Source of the DNA: Terana coerulea
Taxonomy: Eukaryota; Basidiomycota; Agaricomycetes; Polyporales; Phanerochaetaceae
Assembly (NCBI GenBank): GCA_024811115.1
Contig: JAKOGH010000690.1
Location: 645,853-709,852, forward strand
Direction of reading: 5' to 3'
DNA: 64,000 nt
Shown here: piece after piece, positions 1 through 10,569 of the stretch
Position numbering within the stretch: the stretch's first letter is position 1
Layout of the letters: every line of letters begins with the position of its first letter
The notes under the pieces: model-generated
What the model saw: the letters and a program-made list of their open reading frames with translations, nothing else
Databases searched by the model: none
What the model was told of the DNA's origin: nothing
Position numbers and translations under genes: made by a program

Positions 1-125
1 GGGCGTCTGTAGCATGTCGTGATCTCGCGGACTGCATGTATTCCCTCCAGCATTATTAACACCGCCCGCATATCGAGTCCCAGATGCATTCAGCGCAATC
101 TGCAGAGCGCCCGGTACACGCATGA

Positions 126-428
126 TCGGCTTCTCCCTGCGCGAAAGGGAGCAGTCGGGTCCCTCGACAGTCGCAGAGACTCCCCACCCGGAGCGCTATC
201 GACGCCTTCTCGCAGCGTCTCGACCCGACTTGTCCAACGACGCTCTCGCCGCTGGACATCCTCCCGCAGTCAAGCGCACTCGAAGCCGCGTTTTTTCGTC
301 GGAGCGAGCGCGATCCCATTGACAGCCTGGTTTCTCGCGAAGACGCCCGGTACATCGTGGGCTACTACATGATCATATCGCATACACGAGGGGGGGAGTA
401 TGGTATCAGCTCAAATCTCCGTCTCTGA
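126..428 (+). other. Possible 3' end of an unrecognised gene
   Basis: An open frame without a start runs from about 126 to a TGA at 426-428. Its last 60 residues look protein-like, with a charged stretch followed by RYIVGYYMI near 330-375. I do not recognise the family. It overlaps the proposed amidase start at 400, so either the amidase starts further in (ATG at 510 is in frame) or this frame is chance. The rest of bases 1-399 shows nothing else. Low confidence. Confidence 0.2.
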
Positions 429-2539
429 TGAGTACTTAAGCATTGACAAAGGACGTACCCGTAGGCGTGGACAGACTCCCCAGTCTTCTGCAACCCTGGC
501 CCCCTCCACGATGCCCGCTGACGGCGACTTCCCCGGTCACCCTGACGATTCCGTCACGACGTCTCCAGCACACGTTGCACTGACGTGGGACTGGAAGCGC
601 ATCTCGGCGCGCAAGGTTGCAGATCGCGCGGCTGTCTTGAGCCAATTTCCGGACTGGCACCTTAAGGATGAAGTATCCGACTCACTTCTTGATGTGTCGA
701 AGCTCCCGATTTCGCAGCTTACCCCACGCGAGCGGGTGATTGTCCATCTCGATGCGACCGCCCTCGTAGAGTCCCTTCGCAAGCGCCGATACACGGCGAC
801 AGAAGTCACCAAGGCGTTCTGTCATGTGGCGACGATTGCGCAGGGACTCACGAACTGCCTCACCGAGGTTTTCTTTGCGGAAGCTCTGGCCCGGGCAGCG
901 GAACTTGACCGACATATGGAAGAGACAGGCGAAGTCGTCGGGCCATTACATGGGTTACCGGTATCCATCAAGGACCACATTCTTGTGAAGGGGCATGACA
1001 CAGCAACAGGGTATACGGAATGGGCGTACAAGACCAAGGCAACGAAGGATGCGGTTGCGGTTGATATCTTGCGTAAAGCCGGTGCGGTGCTCTACGTCAA
1101 GACTGCGAATCCGCAGACCCTTTTGGTAAGTCTTTGCTCCTGCCTTTCCGGAAAATCGTAAGATTGACAAGGGGTATTGCGTAGTCGTTAGAGACCAACA
1201 ATAATATTTATGGCCGGGCCCTTAATCCATTCAATCGCAGTGAGTGCCCGGTCAATGATTGTGTTTTTCTCAATTGCAATCATTCCACTAGTTCTCATCA
1301 TTTGTTCGCAGAACTAACTCCGGGGGGCAGCAGCGGAGGCGAAAGCGCGCTGATATCGGTGCACGGCAGTCCTCTAGGCGTCGGGACAGACATTGGAGGA
1401 TCAATAGTAAGCATGGATAACTTACGTGCTACACCGCCCTCACCTGTACAATTTCACAGCGCATTCCCGCTGCCCACGCGGGCCTGTACGGCCTCAAAGG
1501 GTCTGTGGCTCGCATGCCGCATGCCGGCCTGTTGGGCTCTCACGACGGGATGGACGCGATCATAGGTACGAACGCAATCTCGGGTGCCCGGGCGGTCAGT
1601 GACGACGGCTCTAGGTGCTCTGGGACCCATTGCGACCTCCGCCCGAGACCTCGCTCTCTTTTGCCGGGTCATGCTCGGAATACCAGCCCTGGCTGGTGGA
1701 GCCACCGCTTTTGGAGATGCCCTGGAAGCAGGATGTTGTCGACGGCGTGGGGATCCCCGAACGGTTGTCTATTGCAATTCTGTGGGACGACGGTCATGTA
1801 GCACCACATCCTCCGATTCTTAATGCTTTGAAGCAAGTGAAAGACGCTCTCGTCGCCGCAGGCCACGATGTTATCAGCTGGGTACCGGTCGGCCACGGTG
1901 AATCATGGGACCTCATCGTACGTCGCCTTATTCTTCTGCAACCGGACGCGTCATTAATGCGGCCCTGTCATACAGACTAAACTTTACTTCCTAGACGGAG
2001 GTGAGGAGTACCGTGAACTTTTGAAGCGCGACCCGGCTGTCCCGCAGACAGAGTGGATCATGGCTCAAGTGCCCAACGGTGGAGCCCCGTTCACCGTCGC
2101 GGAGCAATTCCGCCTCAATCTAGCCCGCGAGGCATTCCGCGCAAAGATCCTGCATCACTGGACCTCGACGCAGGCCCGTACGGCCACCGGACGACCTGTC
2201 GACGCGATCCTAAGCCCCGTGGCGCCGACGCTGGCACCTCCACACGACACCACGCGGTGGTGGGGGTACACGTCGTACTGGAATCTCATGGACTACCCTG
2301 CGGCGGTCTTTCCCGTCGGGAGACTCGACGCGAACTCATTCCGGCCTGTGGATGTCACGGCGGAGGTTGCGCTGCCGAGCCAGCCGCGCAACGCCACCGA
2401 GAGTTTTGTGCAGGGACAGTGGGATCCGACCATTTACCACAACGCATCCGTGAGTTTGCAGCTCATTGGGAAACGGCTGAACGAGGAAAAGGTCCTGGGA
2501 ATGTTACAGAAGGTTGAGGAGGCGATCCGTCCAACTTAA
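400..2539 (+). CDS. Amidase-signature family amidase (acetamidase/FAAH-like)
   Basis: Hydrolyses amide bonds with the Ser-cisSer-Lys triad of the amidase-signature family. Exons: 400-1125, 1185-1239, 1312-1406, 1460-1565, 1615-1917 and about 1995-2539. Visible: catalytic Lys in PVSIKDHI (about 954-978), ETNNNIYGRALNPF, the Gly/Ser signature TPGGSSGGESALI (1318 onward), GTDIGGSIRIPAAHAGLYGLKGS across the 1407-1459 intron, and the C-terminal DYPAAVFPVG. Overall length fits fungal amidases of about 550 residues. One base is extra (or two are missing) near 1675-1681, where the frame passes from CRVMLG to YQPWLVEPPLL; the last intron junction is also off by one phase (acceptor 1994, or in frame at 2005). 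Start could be 400 or 510. The substrate cannot be told from sequence. Confidence 0.85.
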
Positions 2540-2825
2540 ATGACACGTGCTGCCCCTGCTGAGCATGCGAAATTTGTACAGGCTGACAGATTTCACTGCA
2601 ATCATTATTACACGGCCCTGACATGGATTTCGCGTAGGCGTCCTTCCGGGTCAAAGAGCGAAAACCAGCAACTGAGCCCAGGCACCGAGGTGTGGCAGGC
2701 CCGATAACCTTGTGCGAGGTACGTGCGTGCCCCTCGAACTTGTCGGGATGATGTTCTGGGGCGGTGGCATCCGGAGGAAGTTCTCAGGAAGGAGTCGTCC
2801 ATGTCGATATTGTTGATCCATAGCG

Positions 2826-3572
2826 ATGCAGGCGACCCTGCCTTGGCAGGATCACCCCAGGGTGTGTTTCGGACGTAAGAACCACACCTGGGGGCTGTGG
2901 CGGGTCCGCGGGTACCAAGGCGACAGCGAAGGATGGGGGCCCTGCATGGCCTTAAGCAGAGAAGTCGACCGGTATGGGTGCGCACCTTCCAAGCCTTCTG
3001 CGGTAGCGTAAGGCTGATCGACCTTACGGCACATATCAATGTTGTGCTGTGAAACCCGACGGCTCGCTGCGCGGTTTCAGGCCCGAAATATCGCGAGAGG
3101 GCACGAACGGCGAGAGATGGGCGGATCGCTCTCGTGCCGGAGGAAAACGGGCGTGTGCCGTTCATGGCGGGCCCGGAGAATGCGCAGACGTACTTAGAAC
3201 GCGCCGACAAAACCGCTCGGGGCGGACGGCGGCCGTAGCGTTGTGGGGGAGAACTCTGTGTGATTTTTTGAGATGAAAAGCGAACGCAGATCGCTCCGTG
3301 CCAGAAGGTCTCAGACGAGTTGAGAAGAAAGACTGGACTGTGCGAGCTGACCGTCTGAGAGCGAGGCGTGCCTCGAGCGCTCCGGCGTCGAGATCTGTGA
3401 GGTTGTCGAGTCAACGCCGAACGGCGTGCGCCAAACGTGGCATCCGCCACGTGGCCGAAATCGCACCGGCCTCGTTGCGACGCTTGCCTTGCGCCTCTAC
3501 CGCGACCAAAACATTCGACCCTCCGCCGTCAACATGCCGGAATTTCTCGGACGCCCGAGGGTATGGCTCTGA
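2826..3572 (+). pseudogene. Unrecognised coding-like stretch, open in pieces
   Basis: Protein-like segments lie on the plus strand in different frames: 2826-3011, then about 3058-3237 (contains ENGRVPFMAGPENAQTYLER), then KVSDELRRKTGLCELTV from about 3305, and finally an open frame from about 3349 to TGA 3570-3572 with NGVRQTWHPPRGRNRTG. The third and fourth pieces join with one base change near 3350. I do not recognise the family. Given single-base errors in neighbouring genes it may be an intact multi-exon gene or a relic. A 280-codon frame on the opposite strand (2608-3450) looks like a shadow. I see no other gene in 2540-4166. Confidence 0.3.
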
Positions 3573-4068
3573 GGCTGATGAGATGGTGAGAAAGATCGGT
3601 CGTGCTGCACTGTAAACACAGCTGTAGTTTGCATCCATTCTCGAAAATGAAACTGACCGTCGCTCTCCCAGATCCATCGTGTTGCAGATGCTGGATCCTG
3701 ATTTCAGGCCTTAATCGTGGTTTGGATCCCGTCACCCTCCCTGCTTTGTTTTCCGCGCGGAGAGCGGCGGCTTAGAACCCCGATGTCCCAAGACCGAGCG
3801 CTCCTGCATAGGACAGGTCGCCGCCGGAGGTACCTGAGCACATGCCAAAACCGTACACGCAGCAGGCCTCTCTGTTTAGCTCGGCCATCCTGGCAACCGG
3901 ACTGTACGGATGATGTGACATCAGCTCGTAGCCTAACTTTCCAGTGTTGGGTGACACGGTAAGGGTGGGCGGCTCAGGGTCATGGTTGCCGTAAGTTCTG
4001 CAAACAAGACAAAATGTTGGAATGCTAACGCGCACAATATTAGTCACAGAATAGCTGTGCGTGCAAGG

Positions 4069-4077
4069 TATATAAAG
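4069..4077 (+). promoter_or_regulatory. TATA box of the GNAT gene
   Basis: TATATAAAG lies about 160 bp upstream of the GNAT start codon, on the same strand. A likely 5'UTR intron follows at 4167-4217 (GTGAGT donor, TTACTAAGCTGAC branch region, CCCTTAG acceptor), which places transcription start close to 4100. Confidence 0.5.
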
Positions 4078-4229
4078 TCCTGCTACCAGGATGGCAGAGC
4101 AACACATACGTTCTACTCGCCTTTCGCTTCCTCTCACTTCTCATTCGTCTCTAGACTTTAATACTCGTGAGTCATCTCAACCCTGGGTGTCCTTACTAAG
4201 CTGACCGGCACCCTTAGTATATTGCTAAT

Positions 4230-5439
4230 ATGCCTGCTCGCACTGCACCAAGTTCACATTCGCCATGCGTAGTCATGCAGCACGATACGGCGAGCGACTT
4301 CCTTGCAGTCGCTTACCCTACGCTACGGCGCCACGAAGCGTCGGCGAATATCGTATTGGCGCATGCGTTAAAGCGGGTCAGCACAGAGGCAGCGCTCTCT
4401 GGCTACCAGTTTACATCCGACACGGACGTCGATGCGTGGCTCACGGCGGCCGAATCCTCCTCCTTCACCCCACATCGCACGCAGGGCGCGTTCTGGCTCA
4501 CCCTCTGGAGCTCGGCACCACATGCGGCTCCGACGCTCGACATGGTCCTCGCGTGCGTGGACTGGACGCTCGGAAACTATCCCGTCTTCCTTTGGTCCCC
4601 CAAGCATCCGAGCGAACACTCGTCTGCATGGCTCGTGCCGCGTATCGCTCAATTGACCGACCACCTCAGACAGTGCACCCCTGCCGAGCGTGTCTTCTCC
4701 GTCTTCGGCATGACGTCCCTCGTCAAGACGTTCGCACGTCGCTGGTCGCAACTCACTGGGTATCAGATCGAGGCCGAGCCCTTCTATGCTGCGTACTTCT
4801 CCTTCTGCCACGCAGGCACCTTCAAAAGCACGAATGCTGTACTGCCGGCGGACCATCGCCTGCGCAGGGCAATGATGTCGGATCTCGAGGCCGTGGCGCA
4901 GCTCTGCAAGGAGTTTGCCGACGACAGCGTACGTACTACGCGTAAATTCACCTTAATTGACCCTGTGGTACTGACACCGGCCCTTTCCTAGGTCTTCTTC
5001 CCACTGTCGATTGATACGGCCAGGATCGAGGCTCGCGAGCTAATCTCCAAGGGTCAGATCTGGGTTTATGATCTTGCGGGATCCATCACCACCATCTGTG
5101 CGGTGACCAGAAACACGCACCGTGTCTCCGCTATCACCAAGGTCTACACCACGCCCCGGTGGAGGCGACGGGGCTGCGCCGAGTTCCTAGTACGCTATGT
5201 CACCGCTCAGTGAGTATCTCACCATCTCGCCGTCCCGGATCTTGCCCTGATAGCCCTGCGACAGACTGTTGTTCGACTGCGGAAAGGAGAGCGTGGTGCT
5301 ATACGTCGGCCACGAAAACAGCGCGCAAAAGGTGTATCACCGCGTCGGGTTTGCCGGCCTGTGCGGCGACGAGAAGGTTGCTGGCGTGGAGGACTCCCTA
5401 GAGCTGGGCTTTGTTGGGTCTGCGAGGGGACACTGGTAA
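4230..5439 (+). CDS. GNAT-family N-acetyltransferase
   Basis: Predicted to transfer acetyl from acetyl-CoA to an unknown amine. Exons 4230-4928, 4992-5209 and 5265-5439 join in frame to 363 residues. The fold signature is C-terminal: strand 4 ICAVTRNTHRVSAITKVYTT, then the CoA pyrophosphate loop RRRGCAEFLVRYVT (R/Q-x-x-G-x-A/G), then VVLYVGHENSAQKVYHRVGF, the usual motif B. The N-terminal 230 residues resemble the lead domain of fungal GNATs with weak conservation. The third exon needs acceptor 5264; the nearer AG at 5253 breaks the frame. A TATA box and 5'UTR intron lie upstream. No frame break. The substrate is unknown. Confidence 0.85.
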
Positions 5440-5707
5440 GATGCCGACGGACTCTATTCTCATTAGTTGTTGGCCTCGCACGTTCGCGTTCTGATCATGT
5501 TTCAGCATCCTGCGAACTGCACAACTACCCACTGTATCTCTAGCATTATTTATGTAGCCCTACCCTGCAGCCTTTCGTTCAGCCACTACTTCCTTTTGTA
5601 TTCCGTTACCTTACAAGCTCTTATCTGTTAGGTACCACTTCTGTACATACGCTCTCACTGTAATCGTTGTCTAGTACACGTCCAGGTTATCCATCGTTAT
5701 TATTGCA

Positions 5708-6498
5708 TTACATGTCTTCGCGCCTAAAGTCCCCGGATTTACCGCCTGATTTCTGCACTACCGCGATCTCTGAAATAACCATCTCCTTTCCAGCCACCGC
5801 TTTCAGCATGTCCCATACAGTCAACAGGCCGACAGACACCGCCGTCAATGCCTCCATCTCTACCCCGGTCTTGCCTTCGCACGTCACGCTTGCCGTGCAT
5901 TGTATGCTGTAGCGAGCGCGCACTGTCGGCGCTTCCGCCGATGGCTCCGAGGGGCTGGCCTCCGACCTCACGTACATCGGCCCTGTGCGAGCGACATGCA
6001 TGGGCGCGGGGGAAGATGGGCGGTGGACTTCCGGGTGCAGCGTAACTGCGATGTGCGCGAGCTGGAGCGGGTGGCAGAGAGGAATAAGATCATGCGTCCG
6101 TTTACAGCCCATGATGGCCGCCAGCTGGGCGACTGTCAGCACATCGCCCTTCGAGCGCGCCTTGCGCTTCGCCTGCTCGAGCGGCGTCGTGGGCTCGCGC
6201 GCACCGTCGCCCGGCGATTCCGTAATCAGCTCGTAAGCGACTTGGGGGATGTGGATCCTGCCGCTGGCGACCGCGGTCCGCTGGGTGGGCTCCTTTGCTG
6301 ACACGTCGACCATCGCTGGCCGACCCGATGCATCAATGTGAGTCAGGCGCGGCGTGACTTTCGGCGCTGCCGATGTGGAATACCGTCGAGTCTGAGACGA
6401 GAACGAGGCGAGTGGGGGATCAAACGGCACAGGATGCAGATTTCGGAGATTAGCCTGCGAGAGAGGCGCACGCGTCGGACGAGCGACGCCACGAAGCC
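5708..6498 (-). CDS. cnxABC: MoaC domain: cyclic pyranopterin monophosphate synthase
   Basis: Second enzyme of molybdenum-cofactor synthesis: converts the MoaA product to cyclic pyranopterin monophosphate. One exon, ending TAA at 5708-5710. Motifs: AMVDVSAKEPTQRTAVASG, MGCKRTHDLIPLCHPLQL, GKTGVEMEALTAVSVGLLT, WDMLKAV and KSGGKSGDF, all family hallmarks with the catalytic Lys and His present. About 30 extra residues, rich in Ser/Pro/Ala, sit between the HPLQL helix and the GKTGVEMEALT helix compared with bacterial MoaC. It has no good ATG of its own next to the MoaA stop; it is in frame with MoaA only if the 77-nt intron 6499-6575 is removed. An 80-residue linker precedes the domain. Fusion and free forms are both possible. 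Confidence 0.93.
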
Positions 6499-6575
6499 CT
6501 ATCGGCAAATGAATAATCAGGAGGTACACATTAGAGACAAGACAGCATGAAACAAACATGAGCAGTGTACTCAAC
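6499..6575 (-). other. Optional intron covering the MoaA stop codon
   Basis: Reading on the minus strand, MoaA ends ATC GGC GGT TGA. A weak donor GTTGAG begins inside the last Gly codon, and an acceptor CCGATAG lies 77 nt on. Removing it joins G to GG CTT and keeps the MoaC frame open, so ILIG-G-L continues into MoaC. Retaining it gives MoaA with the free C-terminal Gly-Gly. The weak donor fits partial use. Confidence 0.7.
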
Positions 6576-8093
6576 CGCCGATTAGGATCATGGGACGGTT
6601 CGTGACGGTGTCGATGTCCTCCATGCCGGCGTGCTTCTCTCGCTTCCCCTGCACAGCCCGGCCAATTGTGCGCAACAGGTCCCCGTCGCTCGCGCCCTGC
6701 CGCATTTGATCGCGCAGCGAGATCTCGGTCGGATCGAACAGGCAGACCTGAAGATCCCGCAGCGGCGATGCGATGAGTCCAGGGCGGCCGTCAGACATTA
6801 CACACACAGTCACGTACCTTGATTTGCCCGTCGGCCGTGAGCCTCAACCGGTTGCACGTTCCGCAAAAGTGATCAGACATGCTGCTTATGAAACCGAAAC
6901 TGCCATGGTGTCCTGGTATGATGTAATTGCGGGCCGTGTCATTGAATTCGTCCGGTGCCTTCGTGACTCCCGGGTACTTCGCACGTATACGCGCAAGCAG
7001 TTCGGAGGACGGCACCATCTTGCCTTTGTCCCACTTGTTGCCTAACGTTGATTCAGCACGACATCACCACAAAAACGGCGCGGTACGGCACCTGTGAACG
7101 GCATGAACTCGATGAAGCGGACTGAGAGGTGTTTGTCCCTCGTCAATTCGACAAAGTCAAGTACTTCGTGGTCGTTCAAACCCTTGATTACTACAGCGTT
7201 TAGCTTAACGGAGCGTAGAGACGACGCCAGAGCGACGTCCAGCGACTTCATGACAGCTTCATGGCCGGGCCGCCTCGTCATTATTTCGAATTTAAAGGGA
7301 TCCATGGTATCCAAACTAGAAGTGTCCGAGGATCAGCACAAACAGAGCCACAGACTCACTCCAGGACAACGGACCTCAGGTTCAGGTGCGTAAGACCATT
7401 TGCGATAAGCTCAGGTAGCTTACGATGCAGTGCAATTCCATTGGTAGTCATTCCGATTGACTCAAGGCCGCATTGCTTGAGTGTATTGAGACGGGCTACG
7501 ATGCCGTTGCGGTGTAAGGGTCGTACACTTTGGACAACCGGTTAACGGCTCACCAACAATGTTTATCAGACCCTTCCGTACCGTCGGCTCCCCTCCTGTC
7601 AACCTAATCTTCGTGACACCGTTCCGTACAAAAAGCGTCGCGAGCCGCACAACTTCCTCGTCGGTAAGTATGTTCCCGCTCGGTGAGAGTTCGATGCCTT
7701 CGCTAGGCATACAGTAAAAGCCTGCATTGCCGGTGTTCAGTTCAGTAACCACGCGCATAGCCGATAGGTAAATCACATACAGCGAAGGTTGCACCGCTCG
7801 GTTAGGGATATCCGCAGATAGTTGTGTTGTCTCTGGAAGGTATCGACCAGGAACGGCGACACCACCCCTCTTCCGCATCAACGCGAGCGATCCGAGCCTG
7901 CGCAAGTTGACAACGTCGGTCCAGAATAACCAATACATAATGACACGGGATGATATGGGCGCACCTTTGCCCTGACATGGTGGTCCAGAGGGACGGGATA
8001 TGCCTGCTCCGCGACTGCCGCAGTCTTGAGACCGCGTAGAGGTGCCGACGAGCCGTGCGCAGACCTTTGTCTCAGGAGACATGTCCGCAACAT
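6571..8093 (-). CDS. cnxABC: MoaA domain: GTP 3',8-cyclase (radical SAM)
   Basis: First enzyme of molybdenum-cofactor synthesis, a radical-SAM GTP 3',8-cyclase with two 4Fe-4S clusters. Exons on the minus strand: 7965-8093, 7781-7897, 7554-7721, 7375-7495, 7092-7315, 6818-7041 and 6571-6747. The first cluster motif [18 protein letters not shown] is split by the intron 7722-7780, and all three Cys are restored on splicing. Further motifs: [42 protein letters not shown] and [13 protein letters not shown] with the C-terminal cluster Cys. It ends in Gly-Gly before TGA, the free tail MoaA needs. The first exon looks like a mitochondrial leader. Exon 2 needs one more G in the run at 7865-7868 to reach [14 protein letters not shown]. 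Confidence 0.93.
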
Positions 8094-8618
8094 GTCAAAC
8101 GTCCTTGCCGTGGTCGGGGTCGGCGGTAGTGGTGGTACGGACGAAGGAAAGGAGAAGGGCCGGCTTACCCTCAGCGATGAGATAGTGGAGGTGGTACATC
8201 TGTGACGCGCCTGCAGGCATGGGCGCTCAAATCGCCGCCCTACTAATCCGCGATCAACTGTTGACAGTCATGTGCTCGTGCTGAACTCAAGGCTTCATAA
8301 GGACGAATGTTACTCGACTGCTCAGTGACCGGTCAAAACATTCTGTAGGTACTGTATTTCATCGACGCCCTGTCAAAAACATGTCGTATATCCTCCACGG
8401 ATGCTCCTGATTTGCCGTCAGGTTCAACCGCACGAAACGTGCCCCATTGTGCGGCCCTACGGAGGTCCAAGATGTGCCTAGATCGGTGTTTGTGTACCAC
8501 TCCATTAAGCATTTCCGAACGGGCTCATCGTTCCGAGATAGCCATGAGAACCTTTTGGCTGAAGAAGGACCGCAAGTGAGCTTGTGTTGTGTGGCATGCT
8601 ATGGTTCTGACAGTTAGC
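8094..8618. other. Intergenic, no gene seen
   Basis: Between the 3' end of the glycosyltransferase-like gene and the 5' end of MoaA. It should hold the MoaA promoter on the minus strand. I see no convincing frame or repeat. Confidence 0.5.
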
Positions 8619-10521
8619 TCAGCCTGAGCCGAAGAGAAAGGTTCGCACGCATACCCATGTGTGACCGTCCTGCGAGATATACATGTCGGTGACCTCCAGC
8701 ATCCTTTGTGTTCGCTCGTTGACATACAACACCATGCGCAACCGAAGCCAATCCTTGCCCACATCGCGGAAGAAATCGAGCTGGACATAATCGCCGGCCT
8801 TTGCGTCTAAGGAAATTAAAACAAACGGTGTTAGTGCCTGGAGCCTGCAAATGCGAATTGCAAAAATAGACATAACATACTGGTCAAACTTTGGAAGAAC
8901 GTGTCGGGGCGGTCATCAACCGCACGGGATGGTGGATGATTCACGTAAAGCTGGGCCGCCGGTCCATTTGCAAGACGATCACGGTTCTGCGCCTCCAACT
9001 CTAACACGCCCCTTGTACCGGTGCTCTTATGAACTAGGTTGGCCGGTAACAACGGGATGTTCACTTCCAACAGACAAGAGCTGGTACGGCATACGGCTCG
9101 CGCCACTGATGTTTCGCCCTCTACCTGCGACGCAGGGTGACGAGAGACATAGGGTAACTGCGCACCTAAGCCGAGGGCGGAAGCCAGATACTCCGTAGCC
9201 CGAAGCTACGGCGAAGGTTCATATTAGCTAACATCCTGATATTTCGAGAACCCGACATCTGCACGCTTACGATATGTTTGTTATTTCTATCACCCCCCTC
9301 AGCGCCGACGGTAAATGGTTGTCCGCCACCGAGTTCTACGCCCTGATCAAACCATATATCGGGGATTCGGTTACTCAGGATCGTGTAATAATTGTCGGCC
9401 ATCTTCAGCTCGGCGCCGGAGGCATTCAGATAATGCATGAGACGAAGGAAGTCGGCGGCCTCGGAACGATGGAGCATTGCGCCGTGGCCTAACCAAGCAA
9501 AGGAAGTGTGGACCGGTGTACGTCCGTCAACGTGAATTTCGCGAAGCGAGGAAGATAGATGCTCGTGCGATGGCAGCAGGTAGATAGTGTGGGGTTTGGA
9601 ACTTCTTGAATCCGAGCATGCAACGCGCTGATCACTTCCGGGATTACCAGGTAGTCGTCGTCCTGACACCAAAATTGAGATCATACTATGCATCGCGGCA
9701 TGGACATACGCACCTGAATGAAGCAGTACTTTGTACTCGCTTGGGCGCATGCGACAAACCTTGCCTGAAAGTAAGTGTTTTCAGGGGAGTTGTGTATCTT
9801 CAACTTCGACCTCGAGCACCCCGTCCCAGCGAAATCCTACTAGGCATTATTTGTCGGCATACCAAGCTCCAGTCCCGCAGGTAAGACTTCAATACCGCAC
9901 ATTGTATAGAACCGGATTTGGATTGTTGTTCCATATGAACACTTCGGAGATGATATTGTCCAGCAACGGGGAGCATAGCACCGACGAGATATGCAAGACA
10001 TTTTGGAACCTAGACCAATTTAACACAACTGCCGTCGTATCGGGACTCCTAGAGCCGTGTTCTAGATCTTCAAGCAACCCAACCCGTCGATAACCCTGCG
10101 GCATTATGTCTCGTTCAGCCGAATTCCAACACACTGTGAACGCGTGGTACTGACTTCGAAACCATCCCAAAACCCGTGCCATCTTGAGTGCCGTCTCCCC
10201 AGAAATGGCGCAAGGAACGCGATGCTGATTGTTGCAAGCCAGAAGACGAACCGGCGAGAGAACATCGTCCCGCAAAAATAGGTCGAAAGCAGTCGAGAGG
10301 GGAAGAGCCAACCAGCGTTGGGCGTGGAGGGGAGGAGTTGATCGCCGTTGATTGGGACCACGGCTAAATGATCTCACTGACTTTCCCCGCTTACGTCGTT
10401 GATAGAGCGGGTGGCGCTTAGGGCGTAGTCTGGACGGCGGCGAGTTGACCACGCACACCCGCTTACCACCACTACCACCACCACCGTCCACACTCACGAC
10501 GGCACGCTCACTGACACTCAT
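8619..10521 (-). CDS. Predicted fungal glycosyltransferase-like protein
   Basis: Exons on the minus strand: 9901-10521, 9714-9836, 9271-9662, 8881-9124 and 8619-8806. Features: an N-terminal basic stretch and a hydrophobic region, DTTAVVLNWSRFQNV, then NDFAGTGCSRSKLKIHNSP, YFQARFVACAQAST, and a DDDYLV acidic motif at the start of exon 3 typical of a nucleotide-sugar/metal site. HTSFAWLGHGAMLHRSEA and ADNYYTILSN follow, then WFDQGVELGGGQPF. This resembles a conserved fungal family annotated as glycosyltransferases; I cannot name it or its sugar. One base appears missing in the G run 9591-9594. The intron before exon 4 is unusually long (9125-9270), and a second short exon may hide there. Start codons of this gene and NIPSNAP are 48 bp apart, so the true start may be further in. 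Confidence 0.65.
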
Positions 10522-10569
10522 CTACCCTTATACAAGCCAAATATCGCGATCTAAGTCACTCGTTTGAAG

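Noticed and set aside
2608..3450. 280-codon open frame on the minus strand
   Set aside because: Arg/Ser-rich with no motif, and it overlaps more protein-like pieces on the plus strand.
7722..7780. MoaA seemed to have lost two radical-SAM cysteines, because the continuous frame reads [14 protein letters not shown]
   Set aside because: That stretch is an intron (GTATGT to GCAG). Spliced, the motif is [13 protein letters not shown] with all three Cys.
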